Source of the DNA: Colwellia piezophila ATCC BAA-637
GTDB taxonomy: Bacteria > Pseudomonadota > Gammaproteobacteria > Enterobacterales > Alteromonadaceae
Direction: 5' to 3'
NCBI RefSeq assembly: GCF_000378625.1
Contig: NZ_KB905171.1
Location: 62,001 to 126,000 of the forward strand
DNA: 64,000 nucleotides
Shown here piece after piece: positions 52,860-62,605 of the stretch; the stretch's first letter is position 1, and every line of letters starts with the position of its first letter. Under the pieces are notes generated by a model. That model had not been told where the DNA came from. It did not search any database and worked only from the letters and a program-made list of their open reading frames with translations. Both the position numbers and the translations under genes were made by a program.

Positions 52860-54359
52860 TCAGCTGAATATTTTAGCCAAAGCAAGCGGGTATTCTCGTT
52901 GCGCTGCTAATTCCATGGCTCTATCACTTACTTGTGCTTCACTGCATTGTTGGCTGACAGGAAAGTAATGCTCTGTTAAATAACAGCCAAGCTCTGCAGC
53001 CGATATTAAATCACAAGCCACTAAATCCGCTAAAATAGCATCCGCGGCAGCGAGTGCAGAGGAGGCTTTTACAATCTCAGTACGGGCATAGTGTTTACCA
53101 TAAAAAGACACATCGGCGGCGCGTAAATCAGCATCTTCACCCGGAATTTGTTGGGCACCAAAGAGCGGTTTTGCTGCTGCTTCGGCGCTACTAAAAGCCG
53201 GAATAAATTGCGCAATATGTTCAATTGAGCCCAGTGTTCTATGGCTTATTAATTGCTCTGGCCATTGTTTATCAATCTTTTCGATAAATCGTTGTGCTAA
53301 TTTCGGTTGGGCACTGGTATCACAACTGGCCACTAAGCCTTGATCAAATAAGGTAATATCTTGCGTCATGCCATGCAGCTGAAAATAACCCTCTGGGTAC
53401 GGCGTTAATTGCGCCATACCTTGTGGTGTGCCACGCTCACCATAGAAAACCACTTCAGGCCATAAACCTTCACATTTAGCCCAATGCGCAACATAAGCGG
53501 CTTTAAATTCCACCATACGTTTACGCTTAGCACTTACCATGTCATCAATTTCACCACTTTTAAAACCACAAGCATTAATGACATAGTCAAAGTGATTACA
53601 CTCAATAGCTTGGCTTTGTTGGTGCTGAGTGGTTACCTGCCAACCTAAACCATTTTCAGGTTGAGTAATGTCAACCACTTGCCGATTAGTTTGTAAGTGA
53701 CAACTGGGTAAAGCCTCGATGGCTAAACTGGCAATGGCGGCAAAACGAAAGGCTGACAATCCATATTCTTGCACCATCAGTACCGGGAATTTCAGGCTAT
53801 TTAAATCTACATGTTGAGCAAAAGCGACTAACCAGTCACTGTCTTTTTTAGCAACGGTTGGTAAAGGTAAATCAACTAAGGCTTCAAGCTCAGTGCGAGA
53901 ATAAAAACGAAAATAGTTTTCCGGCTCTCCGAGCACTTTATTGCGAACATCGGCTTTAACTAGTTCGCTATATCTTGCTCGTAGTTTTTCTAGGCGGGGT
54001 AATAAATCTTCCGGCTGGCCGTGATCCGTTTTAGGTAGTGCAATAACGGTTGGTCGAACGTTAACGCTCTTCGGATAAACTTTTACTGTGTCGATTGATT
54101 GCTGCAACAACGTCAGGCACTGCTCATCACAAATTTCACGATACAAGTTACCCCCCGCATGTAAATGACAAATGGGTGGGCCATTAACTAAACTCGGGCC
54201 TTTTTCTATCAAGGTAGTGTCTAAACCCAACTCAGCAAAACGTAAAGCGATGGTTGAGCCGGCTACACCGCCACCAATAATAGCCACTTTAGCTTTTGAA
54301 CTTAACCGTGGTTTATGCAATTTTGAAGAGTTATGTGCTACAGATACTTTAGTCATCAA
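52860..54359 (-). CDS. FAD-dependent oxidoreductase (DAO fold)
   Basis: This 499-residue flavoprotein has the dinucleotide-binding start VAIIGGGVAGSTIALRFAELG (residues about 25-45) and an acidic residue at the end of strand two (LIEKG). It has the DAO-type second FAD motif FDYVINACGFKSG near residue 265, where the adenine and ribose sit. The cysteine-containing ICHLHAGGN may be near the flavin. The substrate is not clear, and no partner gene is next to it. ATG 54359 begins MMTKV; the second Met is an alternative start. Confidence 0.8.
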   Translation of the reverse strand: MMTKVSVAHNSSKLHKPRLSSKAKVAIIGGGVAGSTIALRFAELGLDTTLIEKGPSLVNGPPICHLHAGGNLYREICDEQCLTLLQQSIDTVKVYPKSVNVRPTVIALPKTDHGQPEDLLPRLEKLRARYSELVKADVRNKVLGEPENYFRFYSRTELEALVDLPLPTVAKKDSDWLVAFAQHVDLNSLKFPVLMVQEYGLSAFRFAAIASLAIEALPSCHLQTNRQVVDITQPENGLGWQVTTQHQQSQAIECNHFDYVINACGFKSGEIDDMVSAKRKRMVEFKAAYVAHWAKCEGLWPEVVFYGERGTPQGMAQLTPYPEGYFQLHGMTQDITLFDQGLVASCDTSAQPKLAQRFIEKIDKQWPEQLISHRTLGSIEHIAQFIPAFSSAEAAAKPLFGAQQIPGEDADLRAADVSFYGKHYARTEIVKASSALAAADAILADLVACDLISAAELGCYLTEHYFPVSQQCSEAQVSDRAMELAAQREYPLALAKIFS

Positions 54360-54492
54360 GGTTATTAAGTAATGCTTTCATATCGGGTATTTTACTTGGA
54401 TGTACGCTACTTGCGTAGGGGGTAATGCAAAAAAGTGCTATTAACTTGCGCTTTTCTTTTTACATGCTAAAAAGTCAGTACATTTAATCGCG

Positions 54493-54708
54493 TTATTTTG
54501 CCCTATGAGCTAACGATTGCTGTTGATTGAAACGTGTTATACAGGCATTACAAACACAGCTTATGCCTTTCAATTCAGCGGGTATTTGAGCCAACAGTGC
54601 TGGCGGAACTTGGATGTTCAAACACCAACAGCCCTGCTTAGCATTCACATCACAGCGATTACTTTGTTCGCATAACGGGCAAATACTGTCATTATCTGGT
54701 TTTACCAT
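54493..54708 (-). CDS. Small cysteine-rich CWC-family protein
   Basis: This 71-residue protein contains CPLC, a Cys-rich CWCLNI block and CVCNAC, a pattern known as cysteine-rich CWC, likely to bind zinc or an iron-sulfur cluster. The function is unknown. It is a single gene on the reverse strand, upstream of and in line with the FAD oxidoreductase gene (about 130 bp apart). Confidence 0.8.
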   Translation of the reverse strand: MVKPDNDSICPLCEQSNRCDVNAKQGCWCLNIQVPPALLAQIPAELKGISCVCNACITRFNQQQSLAHRAK

Positions 54709-54863
54709 AACTTGTCTGCTTTAGAGGTGAAATTATTGGCGCTTATGATACGGGTAAAATCACCCGTGGTGTTAATTATAGAAACTAAAACTAACCTTGT
54801 AATGAAATTTTTAGCCAACTACACGGTCTTTTAGATCAGAACCCAATACAGACTGTAACCCAA

Positions 54864-55454
54864 GTGAACAAGATAATTAATTTCAAAACAAAGCGTAAAA
54901 TACGGATAGTACTGCTTTCACTACTATTGTTATTAACGAATAAAGCTTTTGCCAACACAAGTATTAATGTAGGCCCTACTTTAGGTAAACAAGCGCCCGC
55001 CATTACGGCTATCAATACACTCCAGCAGCTTGTTAACATCAAACAACTCAGTGGTGAGCAAGGTCTAATAATCCTATTTTTTCGCTCTGCCGATTGGTGC
55101 CCATTTTGTAAAAGACATCTCATTGAGTTGAACAATCAAGCTGAAGACTTTATCCAATTAGGTTATGGCTTAAGTGCAATTTCTTATGATAACACTGATA
55201 TTTTGAAAAAATTCTCAAAGCAACAAAACATCAGCTTTCCCTTATTATCAGACCAAAATGTACAAACGATGTCAGCCTACAACATTCTCAATAAAGAATA
55301 TTCACTAGGCGATGATAATTACGGTATTCCGTATCCAGGCGTAGTAGTCATTGATAACCAAGGCAATGTGATTCATAAACATTTTTTCAAAGGTTATAAA
55401 AAACGCGTCAAGTTTAACGAGCTGTATCGACAACTAAAGAAGGGGCTTAAGTGA
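54864..55454 (+). CDS. Exported peroxiredoxin/thioredoxin-fold protein
   Basis: This 196-residue protein has an N-terminal signal or anchor (about residues 13-30, ending KAFA) and an AhpC/TSA-like thioredoxin fold. The site SADWCPFCKRHL (about residues 76-87) has a CxxC, and YPGVVVID supplies the cis-Pro-like loop. It should act in the periplasm as a peroxidase or thiol reductase. The start is GTG 54864, as no ATG gives a full signal peptide. The convergent LplA-like gene ends 50 bp away. Confidence 0.8.
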   Translation: MNKIINFKTKRKIRIVLLSLLLLLTNKAFANTSINVGPTLGKQAPAITAINTLQQLVNIKQLSGEQGLIILFFRSADWCPFCKRHLIELNNQAEDFIQLGYGLSAISYDNTDILKKFSKQQNISFPLLSDQNVQTMSAYNILNKEYSLGDDNYGIPYPGVVVIDNQGNVIHKHFFKGYKKRVKFNELYRQLKKGLK

Positions 55455-55506
55455 AGTTCTCTTGCTTACTAATACCCATTCCAATAAGCACCCTATGAAT
55501 TTGCTG

Positions 55507-56214
55507 TTATGGGTATAAACCACTATCAATAAAAGCTTGAGTGAGCTGCTGATATAACTGTTCTATTGTCGGTCGCTCACTAATATTATCAAAAAGTGTC
55601 GTATGCACTTTCGCTTTTACCCGCTCAGTTTTATCTGATAATTGATAACACAAGTTCACCGACTTAATGATTTCTTCTAAGATGACATCAACAAGAATGA
55701 AGGCTTGCGCTAAGACGATTCTACCGCCGCCCTTTTTTAAGATTACCCGCTGTGCTGTGCCGACAACCTTCTTACCCTTAAGGTTGATATTATAGTCGCC
55801 ATCACAGTATGAGAATTCAGTCGCGTGCGCTTGACTCACTAAGTTAAATTGCTTGAAGAAGTCATGTAAGACTGAGCATAGGTTTTCATAGGCTAGCGGT
55901 ATCGAGTAGGGTTTTTCGTGTTGCCAAAGATATAAATGCGATAAATTAATCACACCCGGGCATTGCGGCACTGGAGCACCGCCAGTTTTTCGTGCCTGAA
56001 GTAGCCAGCTATCCGCTAATAAGGTTTCTTTAAGTAAATCTGACTCTGGCCATTTTTTACCCGCCGGTAATACTAAGGTAGCCTGCTTAGCTTGCCAAAG
56101 TATTAGGCATTGTTTGAGTTCACCCGCTTGAATCTGTGCAACAATCTGGGTCTCTTTTTCAAATACATTAGCAACCGATATATGCTGGTAACGTAGGAGT
56201 TTATTGCTAATCAT
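55507..56214 (-). CDS. Lipoate-protein ligase A-like protein
   Basis: This 235-residue protein has the BPL/LplA/LipB fold. RKTGGAPVPQCPGVINLSHL (residues about 76-95) is the lipoyl-AMP-binding R-x-GG loop, and GKKVVGTAQR has the catalytic-type Lys region. Classical LplA is longer (about 338 residues) and has a C-terminal accessory domain, absent here. It may ligate lipoate or octanoate or act as an amidotransferase. The gene for the AbrB-like protein lies 42 bp upstream on the same strand. Confidence 0.78.
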   Translation of the reverse strand: MISNKLLRYQHISVANVFEKETQIVAQIQAGELKQCLILWQAKQATLVLPAGKKWPESDLLKETLLADSWLLQARKTGGAPVPQCPGVINLSHLYLWQHEKPYSIPLAYENLCSVLHDFFKQFNLVSQAHATEFSYCDGDYNINLKGKKVVGTAQRVILKKGGGRIVLAQAFILVDVILEEIIKSVNLCYQLSDKTERVKAKVHTTLFDNISERPTIEQLYQQLTQAFIDSGLYP

Positions 56215-56256
56215 TAAGATTTCTTATCTTGTATCAATAGTGTGTTGGTTGCGACG

Positions 56257-56463
56257 TTAAGAGTCTTCTTCGTGCATTTGACCGTCAATTAGCATCAATT
56301 TCTCCGCATACTTTACATCATGTTTTACCAGGCTATAACTGCCATCAAACATATTTTCTAAAAAGATACTTTCGCCCTTCTTAGTGCGTAGTTGATTTAA
56401 TACTTCTTGTGGAAGTTCCACGCCTACGCCCGTACCAACTGCTTGTATTTTAAGTTCAATCAT
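56257..56463 (-). CDS. AbrB/MazE-type antitoxin-like DNA-binding protein
   Basis: This 68-residue swapped-hairpin DNA-binding protein has VGTGVGVELPQEVLNQLRTK (residues about 7-26), the AbrB/MazE core. ATG 56463 with GGAG upstream is preferred over a longer frame. Antitoxins of this type usually precede a toxin (MazF, Doc or VapC); here the next gene is the LplA-like gene and no toxin is seen, so it is an orphan or a plain regulator. Confidence 0.75.
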   Translation of the reverse strand: MIELKIQAVGTGVGVELPQEVLNQLRTKKGESIFLENMFDGSYSLVKHDVKYAEKLMLIDGQMHEEDS

Positions 56464-56959
56464 AATAACACTCCAAAGTAATTGCCATACATATAATACC
56501 AAACGAATTGGCATTATATGCTTTCGTATAACTCACTCTTAAAATTATAGTTGCTTATTTTATGCTCACCAATATTGATTATTTGGCCATATTATTAATA
56601 TTTTCAACATAGCCACTACCTACAAAGTATAAACACCTCCGCGCATAATAATGAATACATTAAGCACCTTCTTCGAGAGTAGTACTAGTGTCTAATATCG
56701 TATTTTTCTGTAGCATACTTAACAAGTATTTTATGATGAACACCAATAAAAACAAAGCTTAACATTGGTAAATAGTGGCATTTATTCAAACAATCTGCCT
56801 TGTGCTTTTATCTTTTAGCAGCTATATAATTAAAGCGAATAATAGTTCTTTTCATATAATAATTCGTGAAAATATACGCTGTATTAGCTTAATGCTATAA
56901 AACTCAGTAGTGCTATTGACCATAAGTAACAAGTTAATCAACAACATTAAGGGTAAAAC
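56464..56959. other. AT-rich intergenic region
   Basis: I see no gene, strong hairpin or repeat here. The last 60 bp include the AAGGG ribosome binding site of the carbonic anhydrase gene. Confidence 0.4.
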
Positions 56960-57811
56960 ATGAAGACAAATATTATTGCAATGGCGCTCGCCACAACCTT
57001 AATACCGTTAACGGCCTGTGCTGGCAGCGGTCACGATAATGTTTCGGACAAGGTCATTGAAAAACAACGCGCTATGTTAGAAAAAAATACTGATGGCAAA
57101 GGTTTTGGCCCTCAGTCACCACGCGATATTGATAACATCAAAGGCTCCAATGCCCGAGATTTTGGTGCTGCGCCAGCATCTACTGCGATGAACTTATGTA
57201 ATATTCATTTCCATAAAAATGCCGAACATAAAGGTGGCGAGTTTAGTCAATACGCTGGCAATGGCGATGGTCATGGTTTTCTAAGTGGTTATGTTTATTC
57301 TGGCAAGTTGAGCTCAAGTGAAAAGCAAGCAACCAAATCAGCAATATGCCCAAGTAAGCACGGTGCCTTAAACGCTGGTGATACTATTGAAGTGCATTAT
57401 GTTCATTCAACCGCACAAATAATGCCTGGCCCTACTTTAGGTGCGTGCTTAAGCGACTCAATTGGTAACCCACAATTGCGTGTTGAAACACAAGTTTATG
57501 TTTTAGTGAATGATAGTAAGGCTTTAGATTTTAATGAATTAACTAAACACGGTGTTAAAAATGGCTACCAACAGGCATTAAACATTCCGAGTAATACTGG
57601 CTCTGCTGTTCAATATATCGGTTCAACCACTGGCCCTGGTTACAATGAAAAAGGCTCACCGTTGCAAGTTTCATGGAGTGTTCGTCCACAAGTAGCTAAA
57701 GTTAATATCGAAACGGTTGGTGATTGGTGTAAAGGTAATGTTTTTAATGAAGATCACGCCCATGGTGTCAGAAATCTGGTAACGAATCCTAAGTTATTAT
57801 CAGCAATGTAG
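56960..57811 (+). CDS. Delta-class carbonic anhydrase-like secreted protein
   Basis: This 283-residue protein probably hydrates CO2 to bicarbonate outside the cytoplasm. It has a signal peptide with a lipobox-like LTAC at residues 17-20. The block MNLCNIHFHKNAEHKGGEFS (about residues 78-97), with three His, and a later VHYVHSTAQ match the putative carbonic anhydrase family related to the delta class of diatoms and dinoflagellates. It also has four or more Cys that can pair in the periplasm (CNIH, ICPSKHG, GACLSD, DWCKGN). It is a single gene with a long leader. Activity is inferred from the family. Confidence 0.75.
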   Translation: MKTNIIAMALATTLIPLTACAGSGHDNVSDKVIEKQRAMLEKNTDGKGFGPQSPRDIDNIKGSNARDFGAAPASTAMNLCNIHFHKNAEHKGGEFSQYAGNGDGHGFLSGYVYSGKLSSSEKQATKSAICPSKHGALNAGDTIEVHYVHSTAQIMPGPTLGACLSDSIGNPQLRVETQVYVLVNDSKALDFNELTKHGVKNGYQQALNIPSNTGSAVQYIGSTTGPGYNEKGSPLQVSWSVRPQVAKVNIETVGDWCKGNVFNEDHAHGVRNLVTNPKLLSAM

Positions 57812-58028
57812 TTCTAACTTTTATTACTGAAAACACTCGCTATCATGGATTTGTACTGATGTATTTTCCTGATAGCGAATACCTGCCCTCTTGACTCGCA
57901 ACAAGCTAGTTAAAGAACTCTTTTTAACGTTTGTTCACCGATTAAATGTTCACTCATTAGTTGCACAAACATAGCATAATCAAGAACAGAAAGTCACTTA
58001 TAGTACTTGCCACTAGCCGCTAATGGCA

Positions 58029-58068
58029 AGTAGGACTGGTAGCAATAAAAACCCGCTATTGTCCTACT
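58029..58068. terminator. Hairpin between convergent genes, possible terminator
   Basis: AGTAGGAC (58029-58036) pairs perfectly with GTCCTACT (58061-58068). The spacing suits a transcription end for the carbonic anhydrase gene or the multicopper oxidase gene, though no clear T run follows. The remaining bases between 57812 and 58085 show nothing. Confidence 0.4.
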
Positions 58069-58085
58069 ACTGAGTTGGAAAAATA

Positions 58086-59192
58086 TTACTTTTCCAACAC
58101 TTGATAAAGTGCGGTCATACCGGCAGCGATATGATCATTAACATGACAGTGATACATCCAAGTACCCGGATTATTAACCGTCATATCTAAGGTTTTCATC
58201 GAAGCTGGCAATAATTCAACTACATCGGTTCTATGACCATTGATCAAACCTGTATGACCATGCCAATGCGGGGTATGTAAATCCACTTCTGTACCTAAAG
58301 CAATTAAATGCCAACGCACTTTTTCACCCTCAACCATAGTTAAACCCGGTAAGTTAGCAAACAGATAACCGTTAATCATATGCATTAGATTACCTTCAAC
58401 AAAATCATCATCTTCAGTGATGTTTTCGCTAGCTGGCGTGGTCAGATAATTTTTAATGTTATCAGCTAAAAACCAACTTTCATTTTCATTCATCACGGTA
58501 TAAAGATTGATAAACTCACGGTCAACATCTTTAGGCGAACCATCGGCCTTAGCCATACCTTTAGCAGTAATAACAATAGCGCCAATCAGGCCGGTATTAG
58601 AATCTCTGATGCTGTTAACGTGAGAATGATAAACCCAAACTACCGAGCTAGTATCTGCCGGCCCTGGACCTGCCGTATCTGGTACTTGCCAATGATAAGT
58701 ATAAGTTTGTCCTGGCATGACTCGATCATCGATTATATCTTTACCCGAGGTACCGTCGTTGGTCGGAGAGCCTTCATTGGCCTTGTTGTAAAATACGCCG
58801 TGGGGGTGAATGGTATAAGGACGGGTGCCGTTATTTTTAAAGACAACTTTGATGGTATCGCCAACTTCTGCGCGAAACAATGGCCCCAATAAGCCCAGAT
58901 GCTGCTCACTGGCTGGTCGTACTTTTAACTGGCTAAAAGAAGCATCGGTATATTCACGGTAAAGTGCTTTTTTATACTTGCTACCGATGGTATTTTCACT
59001 GGCTTTAACAAAAACTTGCTGCGCTGCCATTAACGGCATATCCATCATTAAATTATGATGCTTTTCTGCATATTGCCATTCAATTTCGTCGGCGGCGACA
59101 TAATAAAGTCGCTCAACAGCAACGGATTGAAAAGAAAGCAAAGTTGCTAAAATCACGGTTAAACGACAAAGAAAAGATCGGAGGGTATTCAT
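58086..59192 (-). CDS. Two-domain multicopper oxidase, ceruloplasmin-like
   Basis: This 368-residue secreted copper oxidase has a signal peptide (residues 1-26, cleavage near SVA) and two cupredoxin domains. Copper ligands are visible in HPHG (first domain), VYHSHV, HTPHWHG and the C-terminal MYHCHVNDHIAAGM, which supplies type 1 (Cys, His, Met) and trinuclear ligands. The length and HCHVNDH end resemble small two-domain oxidases and ceruloplasmin-type repeats. The substrate could be metal ions or phenols. It is a single gene, with a repeat-rich region upstream. Confidence 0.85.
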   Translation of the reverse strand: MNTLRSFLCRLTVILATLLSFQSVAVERLYYVAADEIEWQYAEKHHNLMMDMPLMAAQQVFVKASENTIGSKYKKALYREYTDASFSQLKVRPASEQHLGLLGPLFRAEVGDTIKVVFKNNGTRPYTIHPHGVFYNKANEGSPTNDGTSGKDIIDDRVMPGQTYTYHWQVPDTAGPGPADTSSVVWVYHSHVNSIRDSNTGLIGAIVITAKGMAKADGSPKDVDREFINLYTVMNENESWFLADNIKNYLTTPASENITEDDDFVEGNLMHMINGYLFANLPGLTMVEGEKVRWHLIALGTEVDLHTPHWHGHTGLINGHRTDVVELLPASMKTLDMTVNNPGTWMYHCHVNDHIAAGMTALYQVLEK

Positions 59193-59288
59193 CTATTTAT
59201 ACTGCTAATGGATAAGAATTGCCTCCATAATAGCAAATGCGAATGATTACCAATAGTACTTTATAGGCAAACTTTGTTTATCTATACC

Positions 59289-59500
59289 ATATACCAAGTA
59301 CATTAATTAATTGACCACTTAGCGAGAATTAAAAGGCTTAAAGGCAAGGCATTGATTGAAAAGAAGGGTTATTCAGGAGAATAAGCTCAGGAGAATGTGC
59401 ATCCTGCATTCTCTAATAACACCATCCATATAGCGTCCTTTTCGAAATTAATAACGACGTATGTAGGCCTTTGCCTTTTATTAGGTACTCGCCCTTTGGG
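59289..59500. repeat. Dispersed repeat element in intergenic region
   Basis: It starts ATACCAAGTACATTAATTAA, like the fragments at 10605, 17131 and 40636. It shares GGCAAGGCATTGATTGAA and GGGTTATTC with the interior of the MITE at 40955-41220. It lies between the multicopper oxidase gene and thiDE; apart from it, 59193-59584 shows nothing. Confidence 0.55.
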
Positions 59501-59584
59501 AGTTTATTAGCGAACCAATAACTACTCAAAATTAAAGAAATATAGAATAACTATGTTTAAGTGATTTTTCTTGTTCTAAACTCG

Positions 59585-61219
59585 CTAATACAACTCTAAG
59601 TTGATCAATCTATTAGTGTAATTGGTATTAGCAAAAATCTGTTCAAAATCAGCGACAGCTTGTTCTGGCGTTATGCCGAGTGATTGTTCCGCTTCAGTTA
59701 TTGCAGTGACTACGGCAATGCTGTCGACACCAGTGGCAACCACTTTAGCTGCACGTTCAAGGGTAATGCCGCCAATAGCAACCACAGGGATCTGCTGTTT
59801 TTTATTTTCAGGACGTAAAGCTAATACTTGTTTTAAGTTATCTAAGCCTTGAATTTGTCCGGTCATGTCTTTGGTTTTTGTCGGGAAAATTGCGCCTATG
59901 GCTAAATAAGACGGCTGTAATTGTTGCGCTAATATAAACTCATAACAACCGTGGGTGCTAATGCCTAGACGTACGCCAGCTTGTTGAATCGCACTTAGAT
60001 CGGCATCCTGTAAATCTTCTTGACCAATATGCACACCATAAGCGCCATGTTTTATCGCTAGCTGCCAATAATCATTGATAAACAAACGAGTACCATAGTC
60101 TTTCGCCAACTCTACCGCTTTAATGATCACTTGTTCTAATTCATCTTGGCCTAAGTTCTTCACCCGTAACTGAATAATTTCCAAACCTAGCGGCAATAAT
60201 CGTTTTAACCAATAAAGTGAATCAATAACAGGATAAAGACCGAGTTTTTTTCTGTTCAAATCAAGCGATTCAAAGGCAGGTAAGTCTTGATATTGCAAGC
60301 TTAAATCATCAACAACTTTTGCAAAGTGTGGCGCCATAGCTGTTGGAGTATGCGGCCAACCTTGCTGTTCAAAGGCACCGTAATATTGATGCTGTTGTGA
60401 TGCACTCATTTCAACACTAGCTGACAAACCTTGATTGATAAAAGCTTTGGTTAGCATAAAGGCATCACGCATTAGATAACCTTGGGCAAGGAAACTAGAT
60501 AAGGCAGTGGCAAAACTACAACCACCACCATGGCTATAGTTTGTATTTATACGCGGCGAACTGAGTTGATAATCAATGCTTTGATGCAGTTTTTCTTGGT
60601 TGTCTTGTTTCTCTTCGCTAAGCTGGTTAAGTTGGTGATGACAATAATCACTCACTAGGCCATCGTCATTATTACTATGACCCCCCTTAATGATAATGCT
60701 GGTAATGGCAAAGTTTTGATAGATTTTCTTTGCAAGTTTTTCTGCTGCTGTCTCTTGGGATAACAGCGCTAAGCTGTGTGCTTCCATCAAGTTAGGTGTT
60801 ATCACGTCAACTTGTCGCAACAAGGGGGCTAGCTGATCTAAAGTAAAATAACTAAAACTACCACCAACACTGGCCTGACCTACAGGATCATAAACCACAA
60901 CCAAATTACTATCAGCTTGCTTGGCTTGTATTACTATTTGTCTTAACCATACTACTTGCTCAACATTAGCGACTAAGCCAATTTTGATAACCGATGGCGG
61001 CTTGTCAGCAATTAACACTTCAAACTGTTGCTGTAAAATATCAATAGGGACTGGGTTTACTGAGATTAATTTCGAAGAATTTTGCACGGTATTAGCCGTG
61101 ATCAAATGACAGACTTCAACCCCTAAGCCATGACCCGTTTTAATATCAGCAGCAATGCCCGCACCACCAGAGCAGTCACTGCCCGAAATAGTCCAGATTA
61201 TTGGTTTTCGTATTATCAT
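59585..61219 (-). CDS. thiDE: Bifunctional HMP kinase/thiamine-phosphate synthase ThiDE
   Basis: This fusion phosphorylates hydroxymethylpyrimidine twice and then joins it to the thiazole to give thiamine phosphate. From ATG 61219 it has 544 residues. ThiD fills about 1-280 (TISGSDCSGGAGIAADIKT at the start, YDPVG, IIKGGH and SHGGGCSFATA for ATP binding). ThiE fills about 325-535 (FINDYWQLA, GVHIGQEDL, GISTHG, GAIFPTKTK, VVAIGGI). The ATG is preferred over an upstream TTG at 61246. It is the last gene of the thi cluster but is separated from thiG by about 370 bp with a repeat. Confidence 0.93.
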   Translation of the reverse strand: MIIRKPIIWTISGSDCSGGAGIAADIKTGHGLGVEVCHLITANTVQNSSKLISVNPVPIDILQQQFEVLIADKPPSVIKIGLVANVEQVVWLRQIVIQAKQADSNLVVVYDPVGQASVGGSFSYFTLDQLAPLLRQVDVITPNLMEAHSLALLSQETAAEKLAKKIYQNFAITSIIIKGGHSNNDDGLVSDYCHHQLNQLSEEKQDNQEKLHQSIDYQLSSPRINTNYSHGGGCSFATALSSFLAQGYLMRDAFMLTKAFINQGLSASVEMSASQQHQYYGAFEQQGWPHTPTAMAPHFAKVVDDLSLQYQDLPAFESLDLNRKKLGLYPVIDSLYWLKRLLPLGLEIIQLRVKNLGQDELEQVIIKAVELAKDYGTRLFINDYWQLAIKHGAYGVHIGQEDLQDADLSAIQQAGVRLGISTHGCYEFILAQQLQPSYLAIGAIFPTKTKDMTGQIQGLDNLKQVLALRPENKKQQIPVVAIGGITLERAAKVVATGVDSIAVVTAITEAEQSLGITPEQAVADFEQIFANTNYTNRLINLELY

Positions 61220-61412
61220 AATGAAGCCTGATATAGTTTTATTCAAAAGTGTGAATGTGACATTGCATTTATTATTACGAAAAAACGCGGTAAATATATC
61301 CCTATACGCTTAACTTATTCATCCCTGAATAAGATATTTTTCTACATAAAAAACTACATGTCGCATCACAAAATGTCTCTTCAATTCCGTACTTTCTACA
61401 ATCTAAGTAAAT

Positions 61413-61534
61413 AAATAGCTTAAAGGCTAAGTTAGTTGATGCTAATGCAAGGCGAATACGCGGAGCCTAGTTTACTAGGTGAGCATCTTCAACGCCGCAG
61501 TAGCGTTAAATAACGACGAATTTATTAGCTATTT
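61413..61534. repeat. 122-bp inverted-repeat element inside the thi cluster
   Basis: The ends are perfect 8-bp inverted repeats (AAATAGCT at 61413-61420, AGCTATTT at 61527-61534). Inside are CCTAGTTTACTAGG, a hairpin, and the blocks GCAAGGCGAA and AACGACGAATT, common in dispersed repeats of related marine bacteria. It lies in the 373-bp gap between thiG and thiDE; the rest of the gap shows no gene. Confidence 0.6.
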
Positions 61535-61592
61535 CGAGGCAATGAGTACATCTGACGCCTTAATTGTGTACTACAAAAATAAGCAGTTTAAC

Positions 61593-62387
61593 TCACGATT
61601 GGTGCCAGAACGGTGTATCTAATGTCGGCGTTGAAGGATGGGCGGTCTGTCTTTGCTGCATTATACCAGCAACATAACCTTGTTCACCGGCTTGCAACGC
61701 CAGACCAAAGGCTTTTGCCATCAATACCGGGTTATCTGCCAATGCCACGGCACTATTTAACAACACACCGTCATAACCCATTTCCATAGCTAAACAAGCA
61801 TCGGAGGGCTTGCCAATACCGGCATCTAAAATTAAGGTAGCATCAGGTAAACGTAAACGTATAGTTTCTAAATTATACGGATTCATCAGTCCTTTTCCTG
61901 TGCCAATTGGCGATGCCCATGGCATAATCACTTCACAGCCTAAGTCATAAAGTCGCTGGCATAACACCAGATCGTCAGTGCAATAGGGCAGTACTTTAAA
62001 ACCGTCTTTTATCAACTGTTCTGCCGCATGCAATAATTCAATAGGGTCTGGTTGCAAGTTATAATCATCGCCAATAACTTCTAATTTCAGCCAGTCCGTT
62101 TTAAAAATTTCACGACTCATATGTGCCAGCGTTACCGCTTCTTTCGCTGTTTTACAGCCGGCAGTATTTGGCAATAAGTGCCCATCAGTTTGTTTTACTA
62201 TTTCTTGTAAATAGTGCCAAATTTGTTGACCCGACTTTGCAGCTGGATTTTGTCTTTTTAGCGACAACGTCACCACTTGTGAACCACTGGCTAAAATCGC
62301 TTCTTTCATCACTTGTGGTGACGGATATAAAGCACTGCCAATAAGCAAACGACTAGCTAAGTTTTGTCCGTAGATATTCAATGACAT
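61593..62387 (-). CDS. thiG: Thiazole synthase ThiG
   Basis: ThiG builds the thiazole ring from deoxyxylulose phosphate, dehydroglycine and sulfur carried on ThiS. This 264-residue TIM barrel has the typical start [20 protein letters not shown], the Schiff-base Lys in [10 protein letters not shown], and phosphate-binding [16 protein letters not shown] and [12 protein letters not shown] blocks. The length is usual. It starts 5 bp after the thiS stop, so the two are co-translated. Confidence 0.96.
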   Translation of the reverse strand: MSLNIYGQNLASRLLIGSALYPSPQVMKEAILASGSQVVTLSLKRQNPAAKSGQQIWHYLQEIVKQTDGHLLPNTAGCKTAKEAVTLAHMSREIFKTDWLKLEVIGDDYNLQPDPIELLHAAEQLIKDGFKVLPYCTDDLVLCQRLYDLGCEVIMPWASPIGTGKGLMNPYNLETIRLRLPDATLILDAGIGKPSDACLAMEMGYDGVLLNSAVALADNPVLMAKAFGLALQAGEQGYVAGIMQQRQTAHPSTPTLDTPFWHQS

Positions 62388-62392
62388 TAAAC

Positions 62393-62605
62393 TTAGCCCC
62401 CCTGAATAGGTTGTAAGACATCAAGGCTATCACCATTTTTCACCATGGTAGTGCCGTAATCGGCTTTACCGACAAAATCACCATTAAGTGCCACGGCGAA
62501 AGTACTTTGTTGCGGTTCAATAAAGTATAAAGTTAACGCTGAGCTAACACTGATATGTGTTTCATGACTTAGGGGGTAGGCTTTTCCGTTAATATGAATA
62601 TTCAT
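62393..62605 (-). CDS. thiS: Sulfur carrier protein ThiS
   Basis: This small ubiquitin-like protein (70 residues) carries sulfur as a C-terminal thiocarboxylate. It ends in the required Gly-Gly (LQPIQGG), and [20 protein letters not shown] is the family core. It overlaps the end of thiO by 17 bp and lies 5 bp before thiG. Confidence 0.95.
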   Translation of the reverse strand: MNIHINGKAYPLSHETHISVSSALTLYFIEPQQSTFAVALNGDFVGKADYGTTMVKNGDSLDVLQPIQGG

